Positions 1 to 13,600 of a DNA stretch of 64,000 nucleotides are shown here, piece after piece. The notes below the pieces were generated by a model. That model had not been told where the DNA came from. It made no database searches and saw only the letters and a program-made list of their open reading frames with translations. Origin of the DNA: Rhea pennata (lineage: Eukaryota; Chordata; Aves; Rheiformes; Rheidae); contig NC_084702.1 in the NCBI RefSeq assembly GCF_028389875.1, forward strand, positions 50,068,053 to 50,132,052. Direction: 5' to 3'. How positions within the stretch are numbered: position 1 is the stretch's first letter; each line of letters starts with the position of its first letter. The position numbers and the translations under genes are program-made.

Positions 1-3000
1 TTTGCCTTGGAGTTCCCACATTTCACATGCATCCAAGGGAAGACACAACAACAGCTGCATGTGCAAAACCTAACCTTTGAATAGTTGAATAGCTGGTATT
101 ATCCAGGTGTGGTGTGGGAGTTTTTTTTTTTTTTTTTTTTTTTTTTTGTTTTTTTTTTTATGGTGTGGGATATAAGTGACCCACTCTGATGGGATAAAAG
201 GACTGGAAAAGAGCGTTCCAACATCACTATTAAAAAAAAAATCTTCCTATATTCTTTTTGTTTCTTTACATGGTTCAAGCTGTAGAAAGCAAGAAAATTT
301 TAATGTAACAGTCACAACTACCACTCAAATCTGCTCCCCTCCTCCTCAATCTGCACAGCACTGATAGTTGCAGCATTTGGTGAAAGAGTCTGTCTTACCG
401 ATTTCTATGCAAATTATTTAGGGTCACTGCCACCTTTGCTTCTAATTCTTCTCCAGGGTTTCCTATTTTCCTCTTTATTACAAGGCATTCAAGTTACCTG
501 CCCCTCCTCCCCCTTCTTATTGCTAATACTGAAAAGTGCTAGCCAAAGCACAAATGCAGACTGCTAGTTGCAGAAATCCCTTTATAAGCTTTCACTGTCC
601 TGAAGTTTCTGAGCTCAGCTGCTACTTACCTACTTACTACTACTGCCACGACAGAATGTGCCAAGGCATAACCTTAGGTGCAAAGAATATTTATCTGTGC
701 TTGGCATTAATGACACTGATACAAGTCAATCACCATCCTGACTACTTGCTTTCTAACAACTGCAATATTAAAAAACTTGTTAAAACTCACTATCTACTAC
801 CATATGTACCACTAGGAATACTGCTGCAGCTAATTTAATGTTCATATGGGCCTGCTGTTCAGGTACAATCTTGTTCATTCAATTATATCCTTCTGAAAAA
901 GGTATCTATCCTTCAACATAGACATCTTATCCTAAGGGACAAAATAAGCATAAGCTACCTGCCATCATATCCATATTTACTGGCCACAAATCTAAAACTA
1001 TCAGTCAGGAACCAATACTAAAAACAGTAAATTTGCAAGCAGAATACAAAGACAGAAGCTTTATGAGACATCCAAATCATCTCATTCTGCTATTAAGGTC
1101 ACTGAGAAGAAAAAAGTGTCATATGCCCAGAACACCCCTTCTATATTTTCTAGCAGCTTCTTCTCTTTACTTTCTCAAAAGAATTTGAGTGGATCTGAAC
1201 TACATCTTTGAATATTAAATAGCACATAATAATCACAGGAGAACAAAGTTTTGTCTCATAAGTCAGGTAATTGCTACAGGCTTTCTGAGGTCACCACCTG
1301 CCTTGCTTGTTCTCATTCAGAGCAGGAAATAAAGAGCAAAACTACCAAGCAGTGCTTCATTCACCATCTCTGTTTGCAAACAGTAAGCAGACACAAAAAA
1401 CAGAGCATGTACAACACAGGCTTTTTCTATAGTTTATGGGTTACAATTTACAGTTACCTTATAATTTGCTGGCCTAACATAAAACCAGATAATAATTTTG
1501 TCTAGTTTAAAGAGCCAGATCTTGATCTTTTATCTTCATTGAGAGTAATGCCAGTAAAACCAAAGTTATTAAGGTTACTTTATATTTAAAATACAGCTCA
1601 ATCTGATGTAAACAAACTATCCATGTAATCTATTAATATGCTAAGAAACACACGAGTAGGAATTTCAACTTGCTCTAATTTGTACCAGAATTACATTGAT
1701 TTCAGCTACAGACCTTTTAATGTGTTTCATGCAACTGATGAGAATCTATCCATGTAAACATGTGTATATATGCTATATATTAGCTATGACTAAATACTGT
1801 ATCAGACTAATATATTATTTTCAGTTATATTTACCATACAGTACATGTTTAAGCAAAAGATTTATTTATTTTCCAGCCACACACAGGAAATTCTCTGTCC
1901 ATACAGTTCTAATGAAAAAAGTAGACATGTTTTACTAGTACAGATTACTCTTACATTGTTTTACAGAAAAAGGGTCTAGCTTTTTATTTGTGGCATGTTA
2001 CCCCAAGTAGAACTTATAACAATATAAGCACTCACATTCTCTCCTGCACAAAAAAAAATAGATTTTTTTTAATATAAAAAAATTAAAACCAGCCATGAAC
2101 TCCCAGCCTGGCACTCCCACTGGATGCTTATTGTAGAAGTAACCGCAAGAGTTAGCCTATCTAAGGACCAGGCTCTTAAACGTATGGAGCCAGAAACACA
2201 GATGAGGAGGGTTTGCAGACTTCAGTGATGAATGCCTATTTATTTCACATCGTTAATGATTATGGCACAATAATGATTCACAATAATTTCCTTTTGTATC
2301 TCCTTTTTGGAGTTTGCTCTCTTTTCCGCAACACTTAATGTACTTTTAGAATGTATCAGCTGAGCACAAAACTACTATGGCCTGAAGTGCCTACTACTTG
2401 GCCTGAGTGAAGTCCTATGGACAGAATGAATAACACTTATCAGAATAACTAATTACAGGCTTCTCTAGCATATCTGTTATTTCTCTCATATTAGCATATA
2501 TTGAAAACCAAAAATAAACAGCCCACCTTGCAATAGTGCTTCATACATAATAGTCTTGCAGAAAAAAGATCTGTAAGGTTTAGAGCTGTAAATTATAGGC
2601 TAATGGTAGGGATTAGATGGTATTATTTCAGGTATACTGACAAAAGAATTATTACTATCTCCAGTGGATCCTTAAAAGTTAATAAGCATGTATGAGCAAA
2701 ACAGAATTTTAATGTGCTCCCTAATTATTAGAATAAAAAGCCCAGTGAGGTATTCCTAACTTCAGAAAATTGTATTATTAAACATGAAAACTTGAGTCAA
2801 ATATTTATATTAAATTTCAGAATTATATCAAAGCAAGTTTCACTTCTATGCTTCAATGTATTCATTTGTTATTAGATTGCAGCAAAGAATGCTGTTTTTG
2901 TTATGGCTCAATATTTTCAAGACCCCCAAAAGACTTGTCTCTATAAAAGAAAAAATAAATTTGCACTATTTTTGAAAAGATGATAGTATAAGACCCTCTA

Positions 3001-6000
3001 AGCTATACTGAGAATTAATCTGTTACATCTAGGCAATCCATTTTAAAATGAAACACATGACAAAGCATCTACGTGCTGATTAGAACTCCCCAGGCAAAAT
3101 CTGTTTGGGTTCCAAGAGTCTTCACTCTATCTTTCTTGCGTATTGTGGTTTCCTTTGCTTTTCTGAACCTTTTAACCTATGTCACAATTTAATAATCACT
3201 ATTTAATAATTATAATCATTCCCTTATTAACTGAGTATTTCTTTTTCTTGTCCTAAGGCACCCTGTAGTTCAAGACAAGGAAATCTCTTTGTTGATTAGT
3301 TATTTAAGACCAGCAACAATAACTATGCTGGAAAGAAAGGTACTTTGAGAGGATTACACAGAGCTAGTTCTCAACAGCACCAAGCCGAGAGAAGCAAATT
3401 ACAAACCCAAGTACTTCATTGCATGTAACCAAATTGGCTGGTTGAAATGCTAATTGCCTTTCAGCAAAGCTACAGACAGACAGGGGACCTTGTGCTTCAG
3501 AGAATGACATGCATTTTTTACTCTACTTCTGCACTATTGTCTTGCTGAGAATTATTCAAAATCTATTCATATAGGTAGCTCTTTTCCTAACCTTTAAAAA
3601 TGTGGGAAATTTCTAAAGCTCTGACCAATACCTCAGATCTGTTGGTCTGCCAAACCCATAACAGATGGCTGAATTAAGGCCACATTAAATCCTTAATGAA
3701 GCAAAGCTTGAGACAATTCAGAGCAGTAATATATTGGACCAGTCTAGGGTAAGTGAGAAGAAAAGGAAGTTTCTTCTGCTACCCAAAAACGTGAATCAAT
3801 TGTATTCTAAGTAACAAATTTATACCAGATACAAAATGAAATAACTAAAAAATAAATTTCAGCATACAAAAAGATTTTACTTTAGCATTTTATAGGAAAT
3901 TCTGTTTAGAACTCGCTAAAAAAATCCACAGTGACAAAAGTTGCAATGAACATACAAATCTTCTCCACTGATTAATTTTGTCAGAGAAATTCATCCTATT
4001 AAATAGCACATAGCCTTTTCACAACTTTGTCCTAACAACAATCTTGGTTTTGGCTTACAAATTACCTTAACAAAAGGAATTTAAACAATTTCAACTAATT
4101 TTACAGGAAACTTTAATAAGCCAAACTATGAATCATTATTTTTCACATTTAAAGCATACTCTGGAATTCCTAGTTTTAAAATTATTTCTGTAAATAGCCA
4201 CAAATTCTCATCTACGAAGTAAACTCAGTCTTGAAAATCTTCTTCATGCAAAGTATTTTCCAATTAGACTACTTACTTGAAGGAGGGCTTAGGTAAGTAA
4301 GGCTTTGCAGAAATACTATCATTTGTGATTCTATCACACTTTTCAGAGTAAAAAAGGTAACAAAAGGCCTACCTGGAATAAGATAAATGGCCTACAACAT
4401 TGATTCTTCCTGTCAATCCCCCTGCTCTAGGAAACAGTAATTCAGTTCCCATTTAAATACAAATGACTCTTGAATTTCTGGCTATGATGAATACCTAAAA
4501 TCCACAGCAACAGCTCTGTAAAATTGAACTTTATATAGGAGTTGTATAGCATTTGGTTTTATCACACATTGAAAGAAGCACTCAAATACTACATATGCTT
4601 ACTTCCAGTGAGAGAAAGTATTATATCCAACAGGGATTAGATCTAAAGACTTCAATCTCATGGGGCTGAAATGCAAGCACAATTTATACAAATGAGTGAG
4701 AACCAATCAACAGGATTACTCATGTGAACATAGTTAAGTATGTGATTATATCTTTGGGAGGTCAAGGCCTAACACTTTCTGAGAAAAGAATTTCAGCATA
4801 ATGCTAATATTTTCTCCTTCTTAAGTATATTTTGCACTTCTTAGAGGCCAAGTTAGGTACTAGCCCAACAACAATATATTGTCACGAAAGAAAAAACTGA
4901 GAGCAGGTTTATCCAGCAATAAAATGAAGCTGAATTGCCTTAGACAGACTAGCTCAAATAGCAGCAAGGGTCAGACATACAGTTTGTGTGTTTCATTCTT
5001 ATAAAAAACACTTCAGGCTAAAAAACTTTAAATATAGTTGAGACAAATCTTAATTTTTTCTTTGAAGTGCGATTTAATGATGTATTTTTCAACAATGTTT
5101 TCAACCAAGTATTTCTAAACTAAAGTTCAACTTGTAATTAGTGTGAAATGCTTTAAAAAATACAGTAGGTAACAATCAGCTCATCTACCATATTGCAGTC
5201 CTGGAAAACTATGGTAGTTGTGTAACAATATAAAAGGCAATTTGTGAGTCACAAATATTTTCTCTCCCAAGTGCCATAAATTGTTTATTCCTTATGACTG
5301 AGATCCACATGGAAAATTTATTTATCTCTATCATTATATTCTTCCGAGCAGTCACACTAAAGATATGTGCTTTCCCAGCTTTTGTACTAGTTCAATTGAA
5401 GTCATCTGGAATATTCATGTGTTAAGTAAAACTTAAACACTTACTTTTTTAATAGAAATCCAAAATCAAGAAAAGAAACCCAGAAGCCCAAGATCTTAAA
5501 CAACAATGCCATGCATGTTAGATGCTTTAACAACAGGGTGTGTTTTAGCCCTTCTTCTGAAACCTTCATCCAAATAAAGCTCACAACAATTTCCAGGGGA
5601 GGAACTGCACTGTAGGTTGCCTTGCATAAAATCAATCTCATTTAGCAGTATCAATTCTTTAAAACTTATCTGCTATTGTTTTTCAGCCTTAAAAAAAATG
5701 CTGAGCGCATAAAAAAACTGCCCAGGACTTGCTCTCACAAAAACAAAATAGCATTTTTCCCATTGACTTCAATGTGAGCGTTTACATTACAAGCTAATAA
5801 GCATGTGCCCTCATTATTGATGTTAATTAGTTCACTCAGATGCAAATTTAGCAAGTATAATTGATTTTTTTTCATGTAAGGCTAGTAAAACACTAAACTG
5901 TATGTTAGAAATCAATAGCAACATAAATACTAGCAATAATATCAAATTAGCATTTCAGTTCACTCAACTACTTGGCCATTTCAGTTCTAATCCTAATACG

Positions 6001-6480
6001 CTATAAATGATTTTATTCCCTCTCATGAATCTGGTTTTCCTTTTCACATGGAAACACTGAATGTGTTTAGTAGGAGAAAGCTTGTTTTAGGCTTAAGGGA
6101 TGGACAGACTGTGTTCTAAATATACCACATTCTACCTTTAGTTACTAAACTCTGCTCTCATGGTAGATTCTCAAAAGCCTATTATTTAACGGAAAGTATT
6201 GTTCTAGAAGACACATGCAAAGCATATCAGAAAAAAACATTTGTCTTTTATATGACAAATAAGTTAAAAAAAAGAATTATCTGCTGCTTTACAACTATCT
6301 ATACTATAAAGCTATTACAGACTAATAAAAAAGAATGTTTGACAAGCTTATGCAATTTTTTTTACAGAATAATATCAAAAGCTACAAGAACAGGAAATAT
6401 TTCAAATTGTAACTGCTTATATGTCATTTTTTTAATCATAAATATTTAAAACTCATTCCTTATTAGATCATGATTTGCAA
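1..6480. other. AT-rich intergenic DNA, no gene seen
   Basis: The stretch is AT-rich with stops in all frames. The short open frames (62-100 codons) lack domains, signal peptides or matching splice sites. A long T tract interrupted by single G bases lies at 121-159. By synteny this DNA sits between LYSMD3 and the expected ADGRV1, but I could not recognise any ADGRV1 exon (signal peptide or Calx-beta repeat) on the minus strand. Nothing else can be supported. Confidence 0.6.
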
Positions 6481-6639
6481 AATAAATTTTTCCTTTTAAT
6501 TCAATCTTTTGCAATACACAGTGCATATGCAGCTCCTCCCAATTTCGATTTTATTTCCACTTAATTGAAAGTCAAATGTCTTGGGTATTTTTGAGAGTTA
6601 AAACAAACATCTAGGACATTTCAGGCTGCGTTTCATCCC

Positions 6640-7110
6640 GATATGATCCCTTGAGAATAGGATTTTCCATTGGAAAGACTACTGTCACCACCTGCCCTGG
6701 ACAGAAAGAGGAGCTGCTGGAACAACAGAAACCTTAGCAGACTCCTACTATCCAGCAGCCACTCATGCTTAGCTCTGTCTGCAGCTGCTTAAACCTTCTC
6801 CGTCCCGCAACAGGTGCTGCTGGCAGAACTCTTGAGGTGGGAAGTGAAGACTCAGCAGCTGATATACGATGCTTCAAAAGCAACTAGCAGCTCAAACAGA
6901 GAGAGAACAAACCTACCTAAATCCGGGGACATGGGCATCCGCGTCCTCTGGACTCAGCCAGCCGCCTGCACACACTCACTGTCACTCACACATTATGCAT
7001 TCCCTTGTCTCCTACTCCTCCCTCCTCTCTGTGCTGCGTCCAGCACACTCCTCCCTCTTCTGACTCCTTCCCACTGCTCTGGAAATAAAAGGGGGTGGGA
7101 TTGAGAAGGA
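6640..7110 (-). promoter_or_regulatory. GC-richer promoter-like block, possible first exon on minus strand
   Basis: This block is clearly richer in G+C than the surrounding DNA. Read on the minus strand it has a TATA-like CCTTTTATTT at about 7084-7093. About 165 bases downstream is a possible 5' splice site, GGATTTAG|GTAGGT, near 6911-6924. No convincing coding frame was found, and no signal peptide like that of ADGRV1. It could be the start of a noncoding transcript, an alternative ADGRV1 leader, or an enhancer. The call rests on base composition and two motifs only. Confidence 0.25.
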
Positions 7111-8086
7111 CAGTTCTTTCTGTCCCTGCAACTGTCCCTACTCTGCTGTAGTTCAGATACAGCTAGCCCCCACAGTCACTGCTCAAACAGTTCTTCCACT
7201 TAACTAGGACTGGATTGTTTTACTCCTGTAGGCAGCAAAACAGGCAGGTTTTGCTTGGATTCTGACAGATTCTTGGATTTTGAGTCAGGACATTCAGCTG
7301 GTCTTAATGCACAATTATTCAGCAATAGGTAGGAATGCACAATTTCCATCTCTAGATCCAGCATTTTGGACTCAGTAATTTCTCTAACTCACTTTTTATA
7401 GGAACCTCCAAGCCAAGCAAATCTTGGGCCAAAACAGTCCATCACAATAGAGATAAGAAGACACAAAGGCAGCACCTGGATCTTGCCAATGTTTGGCCCC
7501 ATGCTCTCCCATTCTCTCATTTAATGGTAAACAAATGTCAAAATCCTACTCATTAGATAAATATTGATTCATCTAAGCCCAGTAACATGGAATATACTTT
7601 GATGAAGTCTGACTTGGTCCCATTTACAAAATCTTTGCTTAACTATATTTCCATATTCTTTGAGATATCTACTGTTTAAGAAGTTTAAAAGCTATTGCCA
7701 ACTAATGCAGCAGCATCACAATTTCATTCAGCTGAATTCAATTAGATGCACCAACACTCCCACAGGTCTTCCATCTCATGTACAAATTGAAAGCATTCTG
7801 TCAAATGAAGAAAAGCAAGTCCAAGGAAATCCAGACCCAAATACATTCTTACTCTACTACAAAAACACATATCTGGTATTTTAAGCTTGCTGGATCTTGC
7901 CCCCTCCCCTTTTTTTTTGTGCCAAACCTGCAGACTGTTCTCTCAAAACAGTCCTCCAAAGCAGCTAGAAAAATTACGGTTCTGACACAACTCAGTGCAT
8001 AAGCAATGTGGAAACATGTATCTAACATGAATACTAACAGATGCATTATTCTTTTTAACCCCATATTGCTCATTAGTCTTAAATAA

Positions 8087-8188
8087 ACAGAATCTATTTC
8101 AAATTCCTATTTTTAAAACTGGCATGTAAGTATTTGGATAAAAATCCAAATATACCGCTAGTCTAATTTTAGAGGTTAATTCCCAAAG
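8087..8188 (+). repeat. Interspersed duplicated sequence, copy A
   Basis: About 102 bases that recur almost unchanged at 9435-9540. They share a run around ATTTGGATAAAAATCCAAAT, which can itself form a short hairpin, and a CTAGTCTAATTTTAGAGG block. The differences are a few substitutions and a 4-base indel (ACTGG against ACTAACTGG). Its flanks do not match those of copy B. Confidence 0.8.
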
Positions 8189-9434
8189 CTTTTATTTCAT
8201 TTATAGGAAAGGCTGAAAGAAATGTTAAGGACAAAATAGGAGACTGCACTTTATGAAAGCAGAAATATTTAAAAAAAAAAACTTTTGTTGTTGGTTTACT
8301 GAGAATTCTTGCATTTCAGATGAGCTTCCTTTTTTTTTTTTTCCTTTGGAGTATACGGAAAAATAAATGAATGTTTAATATAGTAATACAGATCACAAAG
8401 AAAGGCCTGGATACAAGCAATTAATTCAGTATTGCCAGTTGTGAAGAAACACATTTAGAAAATAGAATGAAGGTCATACTTACAGGATGAAATACTGTAT
8501 CCTGGGAAACAGTGATTCTGAAAAGGATTTTAGGATCAGATGAATCAAGCTAGAGGCCAAAAAGGCTAATGTAATCCTTGTGTATTCAAGGAAAAATCAT
8601 ATAGTATTTAGGGTTAAAAAATTAGGTCTTCTAATGGCATTATCCTGGTCACTACTTCAATACTATGTAGAGTTATATAATTCAAGAAGAATGTAATTAA
8701 ACTGGACTAGATGGTAAAGAAGAGGCTAGATATTGATGAAAGGTTTGAAAACAGCTTACAGCAAAAGACTCAAAGACCTCAGTAAATATTTAGTTTATAC
8801 AAGAAAAAGTGATGCTTCAAGCTGGAAAATATCCCACCTAACATTTGGTCTGACCTAGTCGCATATTAGGATGGTATGAAGTAACTCCAAGAGGTCCATT
8901 TGCTTTCCCTTGACTGAACACAGAGTCCATATGACTTCCTCAAACTAGACACTCTCTAGACAACTTTTAGATAATGACATTAGGTAAAATTAGTCGAGAT
9001 GAATACATCTTTGAACTTAGCCTGTATGTAGCTGCAGAAAAAATGAACTTTGATAAACAGAACTCTGCAATATAGCAGATAAAGGTATAGATGATCTAAC
9101 ACACAGAATCAAAACTAGACATTAACACTCAGAATAAATCACAATTGTTAAAAGTAAAGGAAACTGTCCACAAAAAAGAATTACCAAAGATTATGATGAA
9201 ATAATTTATTTTTTAAAAAACATAAGTGTACTACTTTTTTGAGAAAGTATGTTGGATCTTTAAAAGGAATTCAAGTAGATACATACGATAGTGTTATTTG
9301 TCTGATCAATTATTGCAGTAGTCTACCTGGCTTTATTTATAAACATAGTATTTTATCAAGACTTTACTATGCATTATTCCTATGCATCAGTTCAAAATTT
9401 TCTGTATTGAAAAAAAAGCAAGAATCTTTGAAGA

Positions 9435-9540
9435 ACAGAATCTATTTCAAATTCCTATTTTTAAAACTAACTGGCATGTAAGTATTTGGATAAAAATCCA
9501 AATATACCTCTAGTCTAATTTTAGAGGTTAATATCCAAAG
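9435..9540 (+). repeat. Interspersed duplicated sequence, copy B, with inverted-repeat flanks
   Basis: Second copy of the 8087-8188 sequence, 1.35 kb downstream in the same orientation. It is bracketed by a perfect 12-base inverted repeat, CTTTGAAGAACA at 9426-9437 and TGTTCTTCAAAG at 9547-9558. This looks like the termini of a small non-autonomous DNA element or a template-switch event. Copy A lacks these ends, so the nature of the element is open. Confidence 0.75.
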
Positions 9541-10554
9541 AATCTTTGTTCTTCAAAGGCCCATACTATTAACTGCAAAATCTTGTAGTACAAACTTGAT
9601 GCTTGAGGATCAGAAATAATCAGTACATTTTTGATAGGGTAGGCATAAAGGTTTTTTTATGCTTTATTATGAAAAGTTGTTTCAGCTTTAGAAAATTACT
9701 TCATGTTGCCCTTTTTCCTCCAGCTTCTGTGGGCACTGAAATGACCCTATATTCAGCTCAGCTCCCACCAAAGGCATCATGCTGCTCAGTATCAGAGGGA
9801 CTGCCTAATAGCCATCAGTCCTCAACTACAGCAGACCTGAGCACATAAGCATTGCTGATTATTGAGCTAGAAAACAAAGGATGGAGTTGAGAACTCAAAC
9901 TTGGGCCTGTTGATTCATACTGCTAGTTTCACAAAAACTTTGATGAGACTTTCAACAAAACTGCATTCATATCTGAAATGACTGCAGCTTTTACTACTCT
10001 CTTCCACTCAATATTCAATCCTCTACATTTTCTCTAGATCCATGAAGATTTCCTGACTACTTTCCCTTTTTTATCCTACTACTCCAGAGACCTATACTGT
10101 AGCTCCTTTGTTAGATACAAGGATGAGAGAGAACTCTCATGGAATTTTGTCAACAGTGCTCCTCAAACAGCTGGAAAGGTTACCATTGATTGACATGGGA
10201 CACTCCATGCTCACTTTTAGCAACTCAGCATGCTGCCTGCACAGTATTCTAACCCTTTACAAATGTCAAGAACAAACAATTGGGCTGGCTATTGGACCTA
10301 CAATAGATCTAGCATTGCACAGAACTATGCCTCCAGGTCATCATTCTCTTTTCAATAAAAGCAGTAAATAAGGTATACTAGGTATATCCCTCAATTCTTT
10401 GTTTCTTTGTGTTTCCTTTGTTTTGAATTCACAAAACTGCAAGTTAAAAATGGTTCTGCTGCTCAGTAAACAAATATTGACAGCAGCAGCAATACGATCA
10501 ACAGACACCAGTTCGTTTTGAAATCTTGCCTTTTCGCTTTACTGGTATTGTCTG

Positions 10555-10665
10555 AAAGGAAAGACCAGAAAAGAGAGAAAAGAAACAAATCCCAAAGGAG
10601 GAAAGGAATAAGGGGAAGAAGAGAGGAAAAAAGTTTGAAGGGAAGAGATAGTTATAAGGAATTGC
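10555..10665 (+). repeat. Purine-rich low-complexity stretch
   Basis: About 110 bases made almost only of A and G on the plus strand, with no regular period. The minus-strand reading (Phe/Leu/Ser-rich) is a composition artefact, not a protein. Such tracts can form triplex DNA, but nothing here shows a function. Confidence 0.6.
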
Positions 10666-13600
10666 AAAAATTCCAAAGTTAAATGCTGATATCAAATCTA
10701 CTGAACTTCTATAAGTGTTATTAAAATTGACAACCCCCCTCTTATGCTTCCCAAATTATCATGTTGCTTTTATTTCTGAATCTAGTAATATTTCTTTTCA
10801 TCTAAGGTAACCAAACTTCAAAGCTTTGATCTAAACACTTGCTTATATGCAAGCAGCAAACAAGGAAATTCTGAACATTTGAAAATTCAGTCCTATGCAG
10901 ATTAACACACTGGTCTGCCTTTTCTTGCATGTCAGCTGAAGCACACTGAACTACTTTGAACAACATTAAGCATGTGTGTAGCTCTTCAGTAGATGAATCC
11001 TCAATCAAAATACATCAGACAAGTTAAAAATTTCTTGGGTCTTTCTTTACTAATGAATTATTTTCCATATAATATAATACTTGAAAAACACGCACCATCC
11101 ATAAGATACTGCTTTGGTCAGTTCCAACCTATAGGTAGAATACTCAGGCTAATCTTGTTCCTCTGGTCACAGAAAAAGTGACAAGATTCAGATTTCCTTG
11201 TAGGAAGGCCCTTTTCAAAAAGTGGAATTTTTTTCAAACCACGGTCTGCATTTCCATAAGACAGACCATTCTAAGTAAATAAGAACATTATAGACTTTCA
11301 CAAGAACTTAGTCTTCCATGTGCAGCTGTAGTTTGATTCCACACAGGTAACTTTGCTCAGCTGTTGTATAAGATGTGTTCCACATATTCCTTCTGATTAC
11401 TTCTTAATCTGATTTACATTGGGGAACAGATCTCACTGGTAGTATTGAATGAAACAATACCAGAAAAATAGAACATTACTTTGGTAGCATACTCTTCAAG
11501 GAACTATGCTAAGAAAACCCATACCACACTTCAGAAGAAGGCAGAATTGACTGAGATTTGTACCAAAGAGGTGTGTTTATCTGTCTGAGCCTGACCTGTC
11601 TGCATTGCCAGGAACTTCTGCTTCTTATCTGCAAGCTTGATTTCTGCTTGAGGTCTAAAATGTTCCTGATCAACTTCCTGCTGCCATCTAGCTACCCCAC
11701 TCTGAAAAAGTATGTAACTACTGCCAGGGATGCCTGTTGAGCAATACCTAATCTTGATGGGCTGGGAATGCTTTCATATTACAGTCTTTGATTCACTGGT
11801 AGTTTCCTGATGAATAACTAAATGCATGCAAGAAAGCACAACACAGAAAACTAAATACAAGCAGTGCCAAAAGTCTTCATACCATCTGGAATGATTACAA
11901 GACAAAGCTGAGCAGTGTAAGTTTTCGACCCAGTAATTTATGCCTGACTGGTTGATGGGCAGATGGATATAGATTAAACTCAGATGTCTTACTCCTCTTT
12001 TTGCAGAGATGTCCAGGATATAAGAAATTAAAAAATTAGGACTTCCAAGCAGATCATGCTCTAGTTCTTTGGATAAGTATTTGGTTATGCTTCCTGTGAT
12101 CAGCTAGGCAAACTATAACTTTTTTATGATACGGTTTATTACCAATACTCTCAGAAAGCATACTAATGTTTAAAAGTTTTTTTTTTTTTAATTGAAATTT
12201 GGAACTGAAATTCCTATTATCAAGAAAAAGGAAATACTCCCCTGGCATCTGTTCAGAGGCTGTTACATTTTTACCAAATATTACTGCAAAAATGCTATTT
12301 AGGTAATCACTTTATTCCTGAACTTATTTATACATTTTACAAGACTTTCACAAAAAAATGTGAAATTACAACTAAGATGATGTAAGCATATCAAAAGCAA
12401 AGAACTATATGGCTCTTGGAAAATAGCTTATAACTTACTGCATCTCCAAACTAGCTGTCCAAGCTCCAGCATGCAATTTTGGGAAACACACTGTCATTAT
12501 AACAAAAAATACCATCTCTGAAGAGATGTTTTGGTCTTGCAATGTTTAGTGGCTCCATTCAAGTGGGAGCTCTCTGGCTTACAGGTCACATGGAGAAACA
12601 GGAAGATGAGAACTTGGCAAAAATTCTCTGTCTGCTCCTCTTGTGCGGCTATTGTTGCTAAGTCGCAGTCTTATTTTTTCCAATCAAATACGTCCATCTT
12701 TTCATTTGCAGCATGTCACTGTATTGCATATCGTATACAGCAACGTAGCTTTTCCACAGAACACCTACTAAATTACTAAAAAGTACCTCTGTATCTTGGT
12801 AACACACAAGTTCAGAGCACTCAAACTAGACTTACTAGAAGGTAAATTCAGAAATAATGTTTACTAAAATTGCATTTTTCTGAAAACAAAAGTGAAAATC
12901 CTTCCACAAACATTCCATCTAAATTGCTGTTAATTTCAAAGGCCTCAAAAAGTTTCAGACTAAAGAAAATGCAAAGTAGTTCCAGTTGCTGCACACAATC
13001 TCAGTTGCTTTTCCAGTTAACAGGTATTCCCTTTTAATAGAGGCAAAACTACTTGGAAACAGCTTGATGTTTTTCAATAAGAGTCGACTTCTCTGAAACT
13101 CCCTAAGCAAAAGTTGAAGTGTTTACTCATGTTGCTTACTTCCTCCTCCTCAAGATCAAAGGGATATTACTTGAGTAAATACCTGTATAAATCAATAACT
13201 CACAATAAAAGTATGCTTCCAGTGGAAAGCAGTAAAAACAGAATTTGTCTTACTGACCAGAAAGTAACTATCTTCCACCTTTATCAGTTTGTTTCTGGCT
13301 GTGAGATAAACCCTGGCATCCAATCTTGTTGGTAACTATCTATAAAGCTGCACTTATCTTAGCATTCTGATGCTAATACATTGATTCTGCAGACCCTCAG
13401 TCATGTACAAAGGAAAAAAAAAAAAAGGTATCAGCTGCTAATACAGATGAAAAAAACATGCACTCTTTTCAGAGCTGGTTTGCAAGGAAAAAAAATGTAC
13501 ATACTCTCCTCACACCTCCTTTCCATTTCATTTATACTTTGTCCTGAGCAAAACATACAGCCTTCAGAATTTCATTCTTATTTGTAATGTTTGCTCTACA

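Noticed and set aside
8484-8517. A 34-base exon-like segment on the minus strand between CCTTTTCAG and GTAAGTATGA
   Set aside because: Good splice motifs but no conserved frame and no partner exon. Chance matches of this kind are common in 20 kb.
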